The notes: generated from the letters alone by a model not told the origin. Counted from the stretch's first letter, positions 25,983-35,414 are shown. The stretch is DNA of 64,000 nucleotides from Metabacillus_B sp050107715 (GCF_050107715.1 NZ_JBNILN010000013.1:1-64000); one strand, 5' to 3'. Translations and numbers: made by a program.

Positions 25983-28619
25983 ATGAAATTTTTAACGTCC
26001 GCAGAAGTACGGCAGATGTTTCTTGATTTCTTTAAAGAAAAAGGCCATGCCGTTGAGCCAAGCGCTTCCCTCGTTCCGCATGAGGATCCTTCATTGCTGT
26101 GGATCAACAGCGGAGTCGCTACCCTGAAAAAATATTTTGATGGACGGGTGATTCCGGCAAACCCAAGGATTTGCAATGCTCAAAAATCCATCCGGACGAA
26201 TGATATTGAGAACGTCGGAAAAACAGCACGCCACCATACCTTTTTTGAAATGCTTGGGAACTTTTCGATAGGAGAGTACTTTAAGGTTGAAGCGATCGAA
26301 TGGGCATGGGAATTCCTCACGAGTGACAAATGGATTGGCTTTGATCCAGAAAAGCTTTCTGTGACCATTCATCCTGAAGATGATGAAGCATTTGAAATCT
26401 GGACAGAAAAAGTAGGTGTTCCGGAAGACCGCATCATCCGCCTTGAAGGGAACTTCTGGGATATCGGCGAAGGTCCGAGCGGCCCGAATACGGAAATTTT
26501 TTATGACCGGGGTGAGGTTTACGGTCATGACCCGGAAGATCCTGAGCTGTACCCGGGCGGGGAAAATGAACGGTATTTGGAAGTGTGGAATCTCGTTTTT
26601 TCTGAGTTTAACCATAATTCGGACGGCACCTATACGCCGCTTCCTAAGAAAAACATTGATACTGGCATGGGGCTTGAGCGCATGTGTTCTGTGATCCAAA
26701 ACGTACCGACTAACTATGAAACCGATCTTTTTATGCCAATTATTGAAGCAACAGCTAAGATTTCCGGTATGGAGTATCACGGCAGCAAGGAAAAGGATGA
26801 GGCGTTCAAGGTCATCGCCGATCATATCAGAACGGTTTCTTTTGCAGTCGGTGATGGAGCTTTGCCGTCAAATGAAGGCCGCGGATATGTGCTGCGCCGT
26901 TTGCTGCGCCGCGCTGTCAGGTACGCTAAGAAGCTCGATATTAACCGTCCGTTTATGTTTGAGCTTGTACCGGCAGTCGGAGAAATCATGGAAGCCTTCT
27001 ATCCGGAGGTTCAACAAAAAACAGAATTCATTCAAAAAGTAATCAAAAATGAAGAAGAGCGGTTCCATGAAACGCTCAATGATGGACTTGCTATTCTTTC
27101 TGAGGTAATAAAAAAACAAAGGCAAGCCGGGCACCGCATCATACCAGGCGCAGACGTCTTCCGTCTTTATGACACTTATGGCTTCCCTGTAGAGCTGACA
27201 GAGGAATATGCAGAGGAAGAAGAAATGGAGATCGACACGGAAGGCTTTGAAGCTGAAATGGAAAAGCAGCGGGAGCGGGCAAGATCCGCGCGCCAGGAAG
27301 TCGATTCCATGCAGGTTCAGGGCGGGGTTCTCGGTGATCTTAAAAAGGAAAGCACGTTTGTTGGATATGAAACGCTCAACGTTGAAACGGAAATTGCGGC
27401 TCTCATAAAAAATGGCGAGCTTGCCGATGAGGCGAGTGAAGGCGATGAGATTCAGCTTATCCTTGTGCAGACACCATTTTACGCGGAAAGCGGCGGCCAG
27501 ATTGCAGATGAAGGAACCATTTCAAATGATAGGTTTACCGTCCGTGTGAAGGATGTAAAAAAGGCACCGAATGGGCAGAACCTTCACCGTGCAATTGTTG
27601 AGAAGGGCACCATCCATAAACATGATAAGGCTGCAGCTGCAGTGGACCGGCGTATCCGGGAAGGCGTTGTTAAAAACCACACGGCTACCCACCTGCTGCA
27701 TCAAGCACTGAAGGATGTTCTTGGAGGCCATGTAAATCAGGCGGGCTCCTTAGTAACGGCAGACCGCCTGCGTTTTGACTTTTCCCACTTCGGCCAGATT
27801 ACCGACAGTGAGCTTAAACAGATCGAGCACACCGTTAACGAAAAAATTTGGGCAGGCATCGGAGTGAACATTGACCTGAAGCCGATTGACGAAGCGAAAG
27901 CAATGGGCGCCATGGCTCTATTCGGTGAAAAATACGGAAAAATTGTCCGCGTTGTTCAAATCGGAGATTACAGTGTCGAGCTTTGCGGGGGCTGTCATGT
28001 CGAAAATACCTCTTCGATCGGTCTGTTCAAGCTCATCTCTGAATCGGGAATTGGAGCAGGTACGAGAAGGATAGAAGCTGTTACAGGCAAAACAGCCTAT
28101 GAAGCGATGAGTGACCAGCTGTCGATTCTTGAGGAAGCTGCGGTCAAGCTGAAAACGAAGGCAAAAGAGGTTCCGGCCAGAATTGACAGCCTGGCAGCTG
28201 AACTGAAAGAGCTGCAGCGCGAAAATGAATCGCTGACCTCTAAATTGGGCAATCTTGAAGCATCCTCTTTGACAGATCAGGTAAAAGATGTGGACGGAGT
28301 AAAACTTCTTGCAAGCAAGGTGAATGCCAAGGACATGAACAGTCTTCGGGCAATTCTTGATGATTTAAAAGCAAAGCTGGGATCAGCTGTCATCGTGCTG
28401 GGAGCTGCCAGCGGTGATAAAGTGAATATTGCAGCCGGTGTTTCCAAGGACCTGATCGACCGGGGGCTTCATGCAGGCAAGCTCGTTAAAGAAGTGGCAG
28501 AGCGCTGCGGCGGAGGCGGCGGAGGCCGTCCTGATATGGCTCAGGCAGGCGGGAAAGACCCTGAAAAACTTGAATCTGCTTTAAACTATGCAGAGGAATG
28601 GATTAAATCCGTTTTATAA
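25983..28619 (+). CDS. alaS: Alanyl-tRNA synthetase
   Basis: Charges tRNA-Ala and edits mischarged serine/glycine. 878 residues, the same as B. subtilis. Class II catalytic core with IRTNDIENVGKTARHHTFFE, an editing domain with HTATHLLHQAL and CGGCHV zinc motifs, and the C-terminal DHHA1 glycine-rich CGGGGGGRPDMAQAGG. AAAAAGGAGG precedes ATG 25983; the frame is open through the T-box but has no other start site. Confidence 0.98.
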   Translation: MKFLTSAEVRQMFLDFFKEKGHAVEPSASLVPHEDPSLLWINSGVATLKKYFDGRVIPANPRICNAQKSIRTNDIENVGKTARHHTFFEMLGNFSIGEYFKVEAIEWAWEFLTSDKWIGFDPEKLSVTIHPEDDEAFEIWTEKVGVPEDRIIRLEGNFWDIGEGPSGPNTEIFYDRGEVYGHDPEDPELYPGGENERYLEVWNLVFSEFNHNSDGTYTPLPKKNIDTGMGLERMCSVIQNVPTNYETDLFMPIIEATAKISGMEYHGSKEKDEAFKVIADHIRTVSFAVGDGALPSNEGRGYVLRRLLRRAVRYAKKLDINRPFMFELVPAVGEIMEAFYPEVQQKTEFIQKVIKNEEERFHETLNDGLAILSEVIKKQRQAGHRIIPGADVFRLYDTYGFPVELTEEYAEEEEMEIDTEGFEAEMEKQRERARSARQEVDSMQVQGGVLGDLKKESTFVGYETLNVETEIAALIKNGELADEASEGDEIQLILVQTPFYAESGGQIADEGTISNDRFTVRVKDVKKAPNGQNLHRAIVEKGTIHKHDKAAAAVDRRIREGVVKNHTATHLLHQALKDVLGGHVNQAGSLVTADRLRFDFSHFGQITDSELKQIEHTVNEKIWAGIGVNIDLKPIDEAKAMGAMALFGEKYGKIVRVVQIGDYSVELCGGCHVENTSSIGLFKLISESGIGAGTRRIEAVTGKTAYEAMSDQLSILEEAAVKLKTKAKEVPARIDSLAAELKELQRENESLTSKLGNLEASSLTDQVKDVDGVKLLASKVNAKDMNSLRAILDDLKAKLGSAVIVLGAASGDKVNIAAGVSKDLIDRGLHAGKLVKEVAERCGGGGGGRPDMAQAGGKDPEKLESALNYAEEWIKSVL

Positions 28620-28705
28620 TTCCCATTCTTAGTGTAGAATGGTGATAAGAGTCAGGACGAGCAGGATTCAGTCCTCTATGTGAACTTGAGAAAGAGGTGC
28701 AGACA

Positions 28706-28972
28706 GTGAGCTCATTCGATAAAACAATGAAATTCAACGTTTCGGAGGATTCCGTTCAAGCAGATGTGAACGAAGTTTTGTTTACCGTATATGATGCACT
28801 GAAAGAAAAAGGCTACAATCCGATCAATCAGATTGTCGGCTATTTGCTTTCCGGTGATCCGGCTTATATTCCGAGGCACCGGGATGCCAGAAGCCTGATC
28901 CGGAAGCTTGAGCGTGACGAGCTGATTGAAGAGCTTGTAAAATCGTATCTGCAAAATAACCGCGGGGAGTAA
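28706..28972 (+). CDS. yrzL: IreB-family regulatory protein YrzL (UPF0297)
   Basis: 88 residues, with the highly conserved block DALKEKGYNPINQIVGYLLS and RDARSLIRKLERDE. Members (IreB in Enterococcus) are substrates of the PASTA kinase and affect cell-envelope stress resistance; the Bacillus role is less clear. The start is GTG 28706, six nt after AAAGAGGTG. ruvX starts 4 nt after the stop, the usual yrzL-ruvX-yrzB unit. Confidence 0.93.
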   Translation: MSSFDKTMKFNVSEDSVQADVNEVLFTVYDALKEKGYNPINQIVGYLLSGDPAYIPRHRDARSLIRKLERDELIEELVKSYLQNNRGE

Positions 28973-28975
28973 TGC

Positions 28976-29392
28976 ATGCGAGTACTTGGTTTGGATTATG
29001 GAACGAAAACAATCGGAGTAGCAGTCAGTGACTACCTTGGCTGGACGGCCCAGGGCCTCGAAACGGTTAAAATTAACGAAGAAGGCGGAGACTATGGTCT
29101 GACGAGGCTTTCTGAACTGATCAAAACGGAAGAAGCGGACAAGATTGTCGTCGGTCTTCCCAAAAATATGAATGGCACCATCGGCCCGCGCGGGGAAGCC
29201 TGCCAGCGGTTTGCCTCTTTATTAGAGGAAACCTTCTCGCTTCCGGTCGTCCTTTGGGACGAGCGTCTGACTACGATGGCTGCCGAACGAATGCTCATTG
29301 AAGCAGACGTCAGCAGAAAAAAACGAAAAAAGGTCATTGATAAAATGGCTGCGGTCATGATCCTCCAAGGGTATCTTGACAGCCTCCGGTAA
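28976..29392 (+). CDS. ruvX: YqgF/RuvX-type putative pre-16S rRNA nuclease
   Basis: RNase H-like protein of 138 residues. Motifs: GLDYGTKTIGVAVSD at the N-terminus (acidic Asp), VVGLPKNMNGTIG, and VVLWDERLTT with the catalytic Asp/Glu. The family processes the 5' end of 16S rRNA; a Holliday-junction role was first proposed. The site GGGGAG lies in the yrzL 3' end. B. subtilis name: yrrK. Confidence 0.93.
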   Translation: MRVLGLDYGTKTIGVAVSDYLGWTAQGLETVKINEEGGDYGLTRLSELIKTEEADKIVVGLPKNMNGTIGPRGEACQRFASLLEETFSLPVVLWDERLTTMAAERMLIEADVSRKKRKKVIDKMAAVMILQGYLDSLR

Positions 29393-29420
29393 CGGAGAGT
29401 ACTAAACGAGGTGAATAGTT

Positions 29421-29711
29421 ATGGAACATGGAGAAAAGCAAATTACAGTAGTGGATGAGAACGGAAACGAGCAGCTTTGCGAAATCTTATTTACGTTCGA
29501 ATCCGATGAGTTTAACAAATCTTACGTGCTATACTATCCAATCAGCAGCGAAGATCAGGATGAAGAAGATGTCGAGATTCATGCATCAAGCTTTACTCCG
29601 AACGAAAACGGAGAAGACGGCGAACTTCAGCCGATTGAAACTGAAGAAGAATGGGACATGATTGAAGAAATGATGAACACATTCTTCGATAACGAAGAGG
29701 AAGAAGAATAA
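29421..29711 (+). CDS. yrzB: DUF1292 protein YrzB
   Basis: Very acidic protein of 96 residues, typical of DUF1292 (ITVVDENGNEQLCEILFTFE; EEWDMIEEMMNTFF), ending in a poly-acidic tail. No membrane segment. It always neighbours ruvX in Bacilli; function unknown. AACGAGGTGA precedes ATG 29421. It is the last gene of the unit. Confidence 0.92.
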   Translation: MEHGEKQITVVDENGNEQLCEILFTFESDEFNKSYVLYYPISSEDQDEEDVEIHASSFTPNENGEDGELQPIETEEEWDMIEEMMNTFFDNEEEEE

Positions 29712-29716
29712 TACAG

Positions 29717-29752
29717 AAGGAAGCCGGGATGGGAACCCGGCTTCCTTTTTTT
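29717..29752 (+). terminator. Terminator after yrzB
   Basis: GGAAGCCGGG (29719-29728) and CCCGGCTTCC (29736-29745), a perfect 10-bp stem followed by TTTTTTT. Confidence 0.94.
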
Positions 29753-29866
29753 CATTCAGTTTCTGAATAGAGCCGCCGGTTCCCCCTGGCCCTCTGCAGC
29801 TAAAGCAATTGGAAAAGCGCCGTATGGATACAAATTGTTAATGACGAATAAAGGGGAATTTTGTAG

Positions 29867-29872
29867 TATAAT
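29867..29872 (+). promoter_or_regulatory. mltG -10 element
   Basis: Exact TATAAT 25 bp before the mltG start; no good -35 at 17 bp. Confidence 0.4.
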
Positions 29873-29897
29873 AATGGGAAGTGGAAGGGGGAAAAAG

Positions 29898-31034
29898 ATG
29901 AAACATAAATCTGATAAATCATCTATACATAAGACTTTACTTGAAAGACAGGAAGAAGCAAAATCAATCCGGAAGATTGTAATCAGGATTGTCCTTATAA
30001 CAGGAATTGCCCTGGCTTTGATAGCGGTCACAGGGATCATCTATATACAAAATGCATTGAGTCCCGTAGATTCAGCAGATAAAAAGGAAGTGAAGGTTTC
30101 GATTCCTCTTGGTTCTTCTGTCACAGGCATTGCTGCAGAACTGAAGGATGAAGGTCTGATTAAAGATGCCAGAGTTTTTAAATACTATGTAAAGTTTAAA
30201 AATGAAACAGGTTTTCAGGCAGGAGACTATCTGATGAGCAGGTCCATGACGATGGATGATATGATCGAGCTTCTGAAAACCGGAAAAATGTCTGAAGATG
30301 TAGCCATTCAGCTGATGGTACCAGAAGGCCACAAATTAACGCAAATTGCGGCAATTATTGAAAATAATTCCGAGTTTTCAAAGGAAGAAGTGTTAAAAAA
30401 AGTACAGGATCCAGAGTTTATCGCTTCGATGAAAGAAAAATTTCCGGATACTGTATCCAAAGAAGTGGACAGCAAATCCGTGAAATATAAGCTTGAAGGC
30501 TATTTATTCCCGGCAACCTATCCTTTCAAAGATCCAAATACTTCACTTGATGCCATTCTCGAGAAGATGATCGGGGAGACAGATAAGCGGGTAAAGCCGC
30601 TTCTTCCGCAGATTAAGGAAAAAAAGTGGACCGTTCACACCTTCCTGACGATGTCCTCTCTAATTGAAGAGGAGGCCACAGGACAAGTTGACAGACAGAA
30701 AATATCCAGTGTGTTTGTTAACCGGATCAACCAGGACATGCCTCTTCAGACGGATCCCACCGTGCTCTATGCTTTGGGAGAGCATAAAGACCGTGTAACC
30801 TATGATGACCTGAAAGTCTCTTCACCGTATAATACGTACAAAAACAAAGGCCTCCCTCCAGGACCGATTTCCAATAGCGGTACCATGTCCATGGAAGCCG
30901 CGCTGCAGCCTGATAATACAGATTATCTGTATTTCCTGGCATCGCCGGAAGGGAAAGTATATTATTCAAGAACACTCAAAGAGCATAATCAGCTTAAAGA
31001 AAAATATATTACCGGGCCGAGAGAAGAATCATAA
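29898..31034 (+). CDS. mltG: Endolytic murein transglycosylase MltG (YceG-like, YrrL)
   Basis: Membrane-anchored lytic transglycosylase that cuts nascent glycan strands. 378 residues: a cytoplasmic basic N-terminus, one transmembrane helix (about 28-50, IVLITGIALALIAVTGIIYI), a LysM-like subdomain (VPEGHKLTQIAAIIE) and the catalytic region SSLIEEEATGQ with the conserved Glu. The family motif LQTDPTVLYALG and PYNTYKNKGLPPGPISNSG follow. GGAAGGGGGAA precedes ATG 29898. Confidence 0.94.
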   Translation: MKHKSDKSSIHKTLLERQEEAKSIRKIVIRIVLITGIALALIAVTGIIYIQNALSPVDSADKKEVKVSIPLGSSVTGIAAELKDEGLIKDARVFKYYVKFKNETGFQAGDYLMSRSMTMDDMIELLKTGKMSEDVAIQLMVPEGHKLTQIAAIIENNSEFSKEEVLKKVQDPEFIASMKEKFPDTVSKEVDSKSVKYKLEGYLFPATYPFKDPNTSLDAILEKMIGETDKRVKPLLPQIKEKKWTVHTFLTMSSLIEEEATGQVDRQKISSVFVNRINQDMPLQTDPTVLYALGEHKDRVTYDDLKVSSPYNTYKNKGLPPGPISNSGTMSMEAALQPDNTDYLYFLASPEGKVYYSRTLKEHNQLKEKYITGPREES

Positions 31035-31039
31035 CTCAG

Positions 31040-31075
31040 AGAGGGAGTGAAATTTATTTCATTCCCTCTTTATTT
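31040..31075 (+). terminator. Terminator after mltG
   Basis: AGAGGGAGTGAAAT (31040-31053) pairs with ATTTCATTCCCTCT (31056-31069), 14 bp with one G-U; TTATTT follows. Confidence 0.85.
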
Positions 31076-31093
31076 GTGCTAAAATATATCAAG

Positions 31094-31122
31094 TTGTGTG
31101 CAGACACGACCGCAGATATAAT
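31094..31122 (+). promoter_or_regulatory. Promoter of the yrrM-yrrN-yrrO unit
   Basis: TTGTGT (31094-31099), 17 bp, TATAAT (31117-31122). The predicted start is near 31129. Confidence 0.7.
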
Positions 31123-31128
31123 GAAGGC

Positions 31129-31157
31129 AAGAGTTCCTAATCAGAACTCTTCTTTTT
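31129..31157 (+). terminator. Hairpin at the 5' end of the yrrM transcript
   Basis: AAGAGTTC (31129-31136), loop CTAATCA, GAACTCTT (31144-31151), then TCTTTTT. It looks like a terminator but begins at the predicted transcription start, so it may instead be a 5' stabilising stem. Confidence 0.6.
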
Positions 31158-31176
31158 GCGCAAGGAGGCCAATTCA

Positions 31177-31833
31177 GTGCTTGAACCAACTCTTCATGCT
31201 TATATAGAAAGCATGATTCCCGAACGCTCCGGCCCGATCAAGGATATGGAGAGCTATGCTCAAGAGCATGGAGTTCCCATTATGGAAGCAGCAGGAATGG
31301 AAGTTTTGCTGCAATTTCTCCGTATCCATTCTCCCCTTCGCATACTAGAAATCGGAACGGCCATCGGCTATTCAGCCATCCGCATGGCGTCCGCTGTTCC
31401 GAAAGCCTCTATAGTGAGTATAGAAAGAGACCAGGATCGTTACGATCAGGCACTTTTACGGACGAAACAGTCGGATCTCAGTAGCAGAATCCGGATATAT
31501 TTCGGTGATGCCCTGGAGATTCATGATCAAATAAGGAATGAAGGGCCTTTTGATGCATTGTTTATCGATGCGGCAAAAGGGCAGTATCAGCGTTTTTTTG
31601 AATTATATGAGCCCATGCTCAATAACGGCGGTATGATCATTACCGATAATATTTTATTTAAAGGTCTTGTCGCAGAAGAGCAGGACCATATTGACAATAA
31701 ACGAATCAGAAGCCTCGTGAAAAAAATTGCGGGGTATAACAGCTGGCTGATGTCACATCAGGGATTCGATACATGCATTATCCCTGTTGGAGACGGCATC
31801 GCCGTAAGCATTAAAAGAGGTGAGCAAACGTGA
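31177..31833 (+). CDS. trmR: tRNA 5-hydroxyuridine methyltransferase TrmR (YrrM)
   Basis: SAM-dependent O-methyltransferase of 218 residues that converts 5-hydroxyuridine at wobble position 34 to 5-methoxyuridine. Class I motif LEIGTAIGYSAIRMA and the metal-dependent O-methyltransferase motif FIDAAKGQYQRFF, typical of the COMT-like group. AAGGAGG lies 8 nt before GTG 31177. Its stop overlaps the GTG start of the next gene. The two following genes supply the hydroxylated substrate, so context supports the assignment. Confidence 0.92.
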   Translation: MLEPTLHAYIESMIPERSGPIKDMESYAQEHGVPIMEAAGMEVLLQFLRIHSPLRILEIGTAIGYSAIRMASAVPKASIVSIERDQDRYDQALLRTKQSDLSSRIRIYFGDALEIHDQIRNEGPFDALFIDAAKGQYQRFFELYEPMLNNGGMIITDNILFKGLVAEEQDHIDNKRIRSLVKKIAGYNSWLMSHQGFDTCIIPVGDGIAVSIKRGEQT

Positions 31834-32762
31834 AAAAACCAGAATTGCTAGTCACTCCTTCAAAGCTCGATGATATAGAGGCGCTTGCGAAAGCAGGAGC
31901 AACGGCTATGATAATCGGTGAGCAAAAATTCGGTCTTCGTCTCGCAGGGGAGTTTAACCGTGAGGATTTCAGGAAAGCGGTTGAGATCGCCCATCAGAAC
32001 GGGGTTAAAGTATACGCGGCGATGAACGCGATTTTTCATAACGATCTTATCGAAGACTTAGCCGATTACATGCTTTTCCTTAAAGAAGCCAAGGCTGATG
32101 CCATTGTGTTCGGAGACCCGGCTGTTCTGATGACAGCCCGGGAAACAGTTCCGGATATGAAACTTCACTGGAATACAGAGACGACAGCGACCAACTACTT
32201 TACCTGCAACTATTGGGGCAGGAAAGGTGCACAAAGAGCAGTGCTTGCGAGGGAGCTCAACATGGATTCAATCGTTGAGACGAAGGAAAATGCAGAAGTG
32301 GAAATTGAGATCCAAGTCCATGGAATGACGTGCATGTTCCAGTCCAAGCGTTCTTTAATCGGAAACTATTATTTATATCAGGGAAAATCGATGGAAGTCG
32401 TGAATCAGGATAAGATGGAAAAGGGTCTGCTGCTTCATGATAAAGAAAGGGAAAACAAATATCCGGTTTATGAAGATCAGAACGGCACACACATTATGAG
32501 TCCCAACGATATGTGTATAATCGATGAATTGGAAGACTTGATTGACGCAGGCGTGGATTCCTTTAAGATCGACGGGGTTCTTCAAACGAGCGAATATGTC
32601 ATCGAAGTCACAAAAAAATACAGGAAAGCCATTGACCTGTGCGTAGATGCGCGTGAGGAATATGAAGAGGTCAAGAGCAGCCTGCTGTCAGAAATTGAAG
32701 AAATCCAGCCTACCCACCGGCCGCTTGACACCGGCTTTTTCTTTAAAGAAACCGTCTACTGA
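31830..32762 (+). CDS. yrrN: U32-family tRNA hydroxylation protein (YrrN/TrhP1)
   Basis: 310 residues of the peptidase U32 family, now linked to prephenate-dependent 5-hydroxylation of wobble uridine, not to proteolysis. Conserved U32 features: IIGEQKFGLRLAGEF, VHGMTCMFQSKRSL and the FKIDGVLQTSEYV segment. It has fewer cysteines than YrrO, as the paralogue pair in B. subtilis. AAGAGGTGAG precedes GTG 31830, which overlaps the trmR stop by 4 nt. Confidence 0.92.
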   Translation: MKKPELLVTPSKLDDIEALAKAGATAMIIGEQKFGLRLAGEFNREDFRKAVEIAHQNGVKVYAAMNAIFHNDLIEDLADYMLFLKEAKADAIVFGDPAVLMTARETVPDMKLHWNTETTATNYFTCNYWGRKGAQRAVLARELNMDSIVETKENAEVEIEIQVHGMTCMFQSKRSLIGNYYLYQGKSMEVVNQDKMEKGLLLHDKERENKYPVYEDQNGTHIMSPNDMCIIDELEDLIDAGVDSFKIDGVLQTSEYVIEVTKKYRKAIDLCVDAREEYEEVKSSLLSEIEEIQPTHRPLDTGFFFKETVY

Positions 32763-32806
32763 GGACGGACGATATAAGCAATAAAAATAAATAAGGAGGT
32801 ATACGT

Positions 32807-34075
32807 ATGAATAGAGTAACCGATTCTATTTCCACCCTCATCAATGGAAAACGCGTCATTACGAAAAAACCTGAGCTCTTGGCGCCGGCTGGAAATCTGG
32901 AAAAGCTGAAAATTGCCGTCCGCTATGGAGCAGATGCTGTATTTATAGGAGGACGGGAATATGGTCTTCGCTCAAACGCAGACAACTTTTCACAGGAAGA
33001 AATGGCAGAAGGCGTCCAATTTGCCAATCAATACAACGCAAAAATTTACGTAACCACCAATATTTTTGCCCATAACGAAAATATGGATGGGATCGCTGAT
33101 TATTTGAAAGGGCTTGAAGATGCGGGAGTTACCGGTATCATTGTCGCAGATCCCCTCATCATCGAAACATGTAAAACAGCCGCTCCAAAGCTCGAGATCC
33201 ACTTAAGCACCCAGCAGTCTCTTTCAAACTGGAAAGCTGTTCAGTTTTGGAAAGAGGAAGGGCTTGAGCGTGTTGTTCTCGCCCGTGAGACAAGCGGGGA
33301 CGAGATCCGCGAAATGAAAGAGAAGGTGGATATTGAAATAGAAACGTTTATCCACGGAGCGATGTGCATTGCCTATTCCGGACGCTGTACTCTTTCCAAC
33401 CATATGACAGCACGCGACTCCAACCGTGGAGGCTGCTGCCAGTCCTGCCGCTGGGATTATGATCTTTATAAGCAGGAGGATGGAAAGGAAACACCGCTCT
33501 TTGGAGAAAACGATTCACCATTTGCGATGAGTCCAAAGGATCTCAAACTGGTCGAATCGATTCCAAGAATGATTGAAATGGGAATCGACAGCCTGAAAAT
33601 AGAAGGACGGATGAAATCCATTCACTATGTAGCCACTGTAGTCAGCGTATACCGGAAAGTAATTGATGCTTACTGTGCGGACCCTGATAACTTTACAATC
33701 CAGCAGGAGTGGCTTGAGGAGCTGGACAAGTGCGCAAATCGCGAGACCGCTCCTGCCTTCTTTGAAGGAGTGCCAGGGCATAAAGAGCAGATGTTCGGCG
33801 TTCACGGCAAAAAGACGAACTTTGATTTCGTAGGAATGGTGCTGAACTATGACCCGGAAGGAAAAACAGTGACGCTTCAGCAGCGGAACTATTTTAAGCC
33901 TGGAGACGAAGTCGAATTCTTCGGACCGGAGCTCGAAAACTTCCGTACAGTCATCGAAAAGGTGTATGATGAAGAAGGAAATGAGCTGGATGCAGCGCGC
34001 CACCCGCTTCAAACCGTTACATTCAAATTGGACCGGCCGGTTTATCCATACAACATGATGCGGAAGGGGTTCTGA
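32807..34075 (+). CDS. yrrO: U32-family tRNA hydroxylation protein (YrrO/TrhP2)
   Basis: 422 residues of the U32 family with the C-terminal extension. The signature ETFIHGAMCIAYSGRC is followed by SNRGGCCQSCRW; these cysteines are expected to bind an iron-sulfur cluster. It works with YrrN in 5-hydroxyuridine formation at tRNA position 34 (family knowledge). AAGGAGG precedes ATG 32807. It is the third gene of the wobble-uridine set; udk starts 4 nt later. Confidence 0.94.
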   Translation: MNRVTDSISTLINGKRVITKKPELLAPAGNLEKLKIAVRYGADAVFIGGREYGLRSNADNFSQEEMAEGVQFANQYNAKIYVTTNIFAHNENMDGIADYLKGLEDAGVTGIIVADPLIIETCKTAAPKLEIHLSTQQSLSNWKAVQFWKEEGLERVVLARETSGDEIREMKEKVDIEIETFIHGAMCIAYSGRCTLSNHMTARDSNRGGCCQSCRWDYDLYKQEDGKETPLFGENDSPFAMSPKDLKLVESIPRMIEMGIDSLKIEGRMKSIHYVATVVSVYRKVIDAYCADPDNFTIQQEWLEELDKCANRETAPAFFEGVPGHKEQMFGVHGKKTNFDFVGMVLNYDPEGKTVTLQQRNYFKPGDEVEFFGPELENFRTVIEKVYDEEGNELDAARHPLQTVTFKLDRPVYPYNMMRKGF

Positions 34076-34079
34076 GGCA

Positions 34080-34715
34080 ATGGGAAAGAAACCCGTCGTA
34101 ATAGGGGTTGCCGGAGGATCCGGTTCTGGTAAAACAAGTGTAACCAAAGCGATCTATGAGCACTTCAAAGGACATTCCATCATGATGCTCGAACAAGATT
34201 ACTACTACAAGGATCAAAGCCATCTTCCGTATGAAGAACGTCTGAACACGAATTATGACCATCCGCTTGCCTTTGACAATGATCTTCTAATTGATCACTT
34301 AAAAAAACTTCTTCACTATGAAGGCATTGAAAAGCCTGTCTATGATTACACCATTCATACCAGGTCAGAAGAGGTTCTGCGCATTGAACCAAAGGATGTT
34401 ATCATTCTGGAAGGGATCCTTATTCTGGAGGATGAACGCCTGAGGGATCTCATGGACATCAAGATGTATGTGGATACGGATGCAGACATACGGATTATCC
34501 GCCGCATTCTGCGAGATATAAAGGAGCGGGGCCGTTCGATTGATTCTGTCATTGAACAGTATGTCTCAGTTGTAAGGCCGATGCATAACCAGTTTATCGA
34601 ACCGACGAAGCGCTATGCTGATATTATCATTCCAGAGGGTGGACAGAACCACGTAGCCGTGGATTTAATGGTAACAAAAATTCAAACAATTCTTGAACAA
34701 AACGCTATTTTGTAA
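34080..34715 (+). CDS. udk: Uridine/cytidine kinase
   Basis: Phosphorylates uridine and cytidine in pyrimidine salvage. 211 residues, with the P-loop GGSGSGKT at about 11-18 and the conserved LEQDYYYKDQ and NYDHPLAFD segments. ATG 34080 is four nt behind the yrrO stop; TTCTGAGG provides a weak ribosome site, which suggests translational coupling. Confidence 0.95.
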   Translation: MGKKPVVIGVAGGSGSGKTSVTKAIYEHFKGHSIMMLEQDYYYKDQSHLPYEERLNTNYDHPLAFDNDLLIDHLKKLLHYEGIEKPVYDYTIHTRSEEVLRIEPKDVIILEGILILEDERLRDLMDIKMYVDTDADIRIIRRILRDIKERGRSIDSVIEQYVSVVRPMHNQFIEPTKRYADIIIPEGGQNHVAVDLMVTKIQTILEQNAIL

Positions 34716-34823
34716 TAACATAGCATAGATATAGAGCACTGTGCCCATATTATGTATAGATTGTTAAACGTTTCATGTAAAAATGCGTTCAGAGAGTGAA
34801 CAGAAGCATTTCTGAATATGAAA

Positions 34824-34866
34824 AAGAGTGTGAGGGCAGGCTTGCCCTCGCTCTTGTATTATTAAC
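34824..34866 (+). terminator. Probable terminator after udk
   Basis: AAGAG..GAGGGCA (34824-34838) and TGCCCTC..CTCTT (34843-34855), a long stem with a small bulge, then GTATTATT. The T tract is imperfect. Confidence 0.6.
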
Positions 34867-34922
34867 AGGTCTTACATACAAAAAAATTCGGGGGACAGCT
34901 GTTTCAGAAGGAGTGGATATCA

Positions 34923-35399
34923 ATGGCACAAGAGAAAGAATTTCCGATGACGAAAGAAGGAAAAGAAAAGCTCGAACAGGAATTGGAGTACATGAAAACG
35001 GTACGCCGCAAAGAAGTGGTCGAGCGTATCAAAATCGCGCGCAGCTTCGGTGATCTTTCTGAAAACTCCGAGTATGATTCCGCTAAGGAAGAGCAGGCGT
35101 TTGTTGAGGGAAGAATTACGACACTCGAGAATATGATCCGCAATGCTAAGATTATCGTAGAAGATACATCAAACACGAACGTAGTGGCCCTTGGAAAAAC
35201 CGTGACGTTCCAGGAGCTTCCAAAAGGCGATGAAGAGTCCTACACGATTGTAGGAAGTGCAGAAGCCGATCCTTTCGAAGGAAAAATTTCCAACGACTCA
35301 CCAATTGCGAAAAGCCTTATCGGCAAGCAGGTTGGAGACGAAGTATCCGTTCAGACCCCAGGTGGGGAAATGCAGGTAAAAATCGTAAATATCAAGTAA
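34923..35399 (+). CDS. greA: Transcription elongation factor GreA
   Basis: Stimulates transcript cleavage in backtracked RNA polymerase. 158 residues: N-terminal coiled coil (about 8-75, with the acidic tip near DLSENSEYDSAKEEQ) and the C-terminal FKBP-like domain. AGAAGGAGTGG precedes ATG 34923. Its terminator reaches into the translation start region of pbpI. Confidence 0.96.
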   Translation: MAQEKEFPMTKEGKEKLEQELEYMKTVRRKEVVERIKIARSFGDLSENSEYDSAKEEQAFVEGRITTLENMIRNAKIIVEDTSNTNVVALGKTVTFQELPKGDEESYTIVGSAEADPFEGKISNDSPIAKSLIGKQVGDEVSVQTPGGEMQVKIVNIK

Positions 35400-35414
35400 A
35401 TCCGATTAAACCGG

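Noticed and set aside
33515..34147. 210-codon minus-strand ORF over yrrO
   Set aside because: Fully antisense to a well-conserved gene, with no start site; shadow frame.
34796..35053. 85-codon ORF before and across the greA start
   Set aside because: No ribosome site, crosses a terminator-like hairpin and overlaps greA in another frame.
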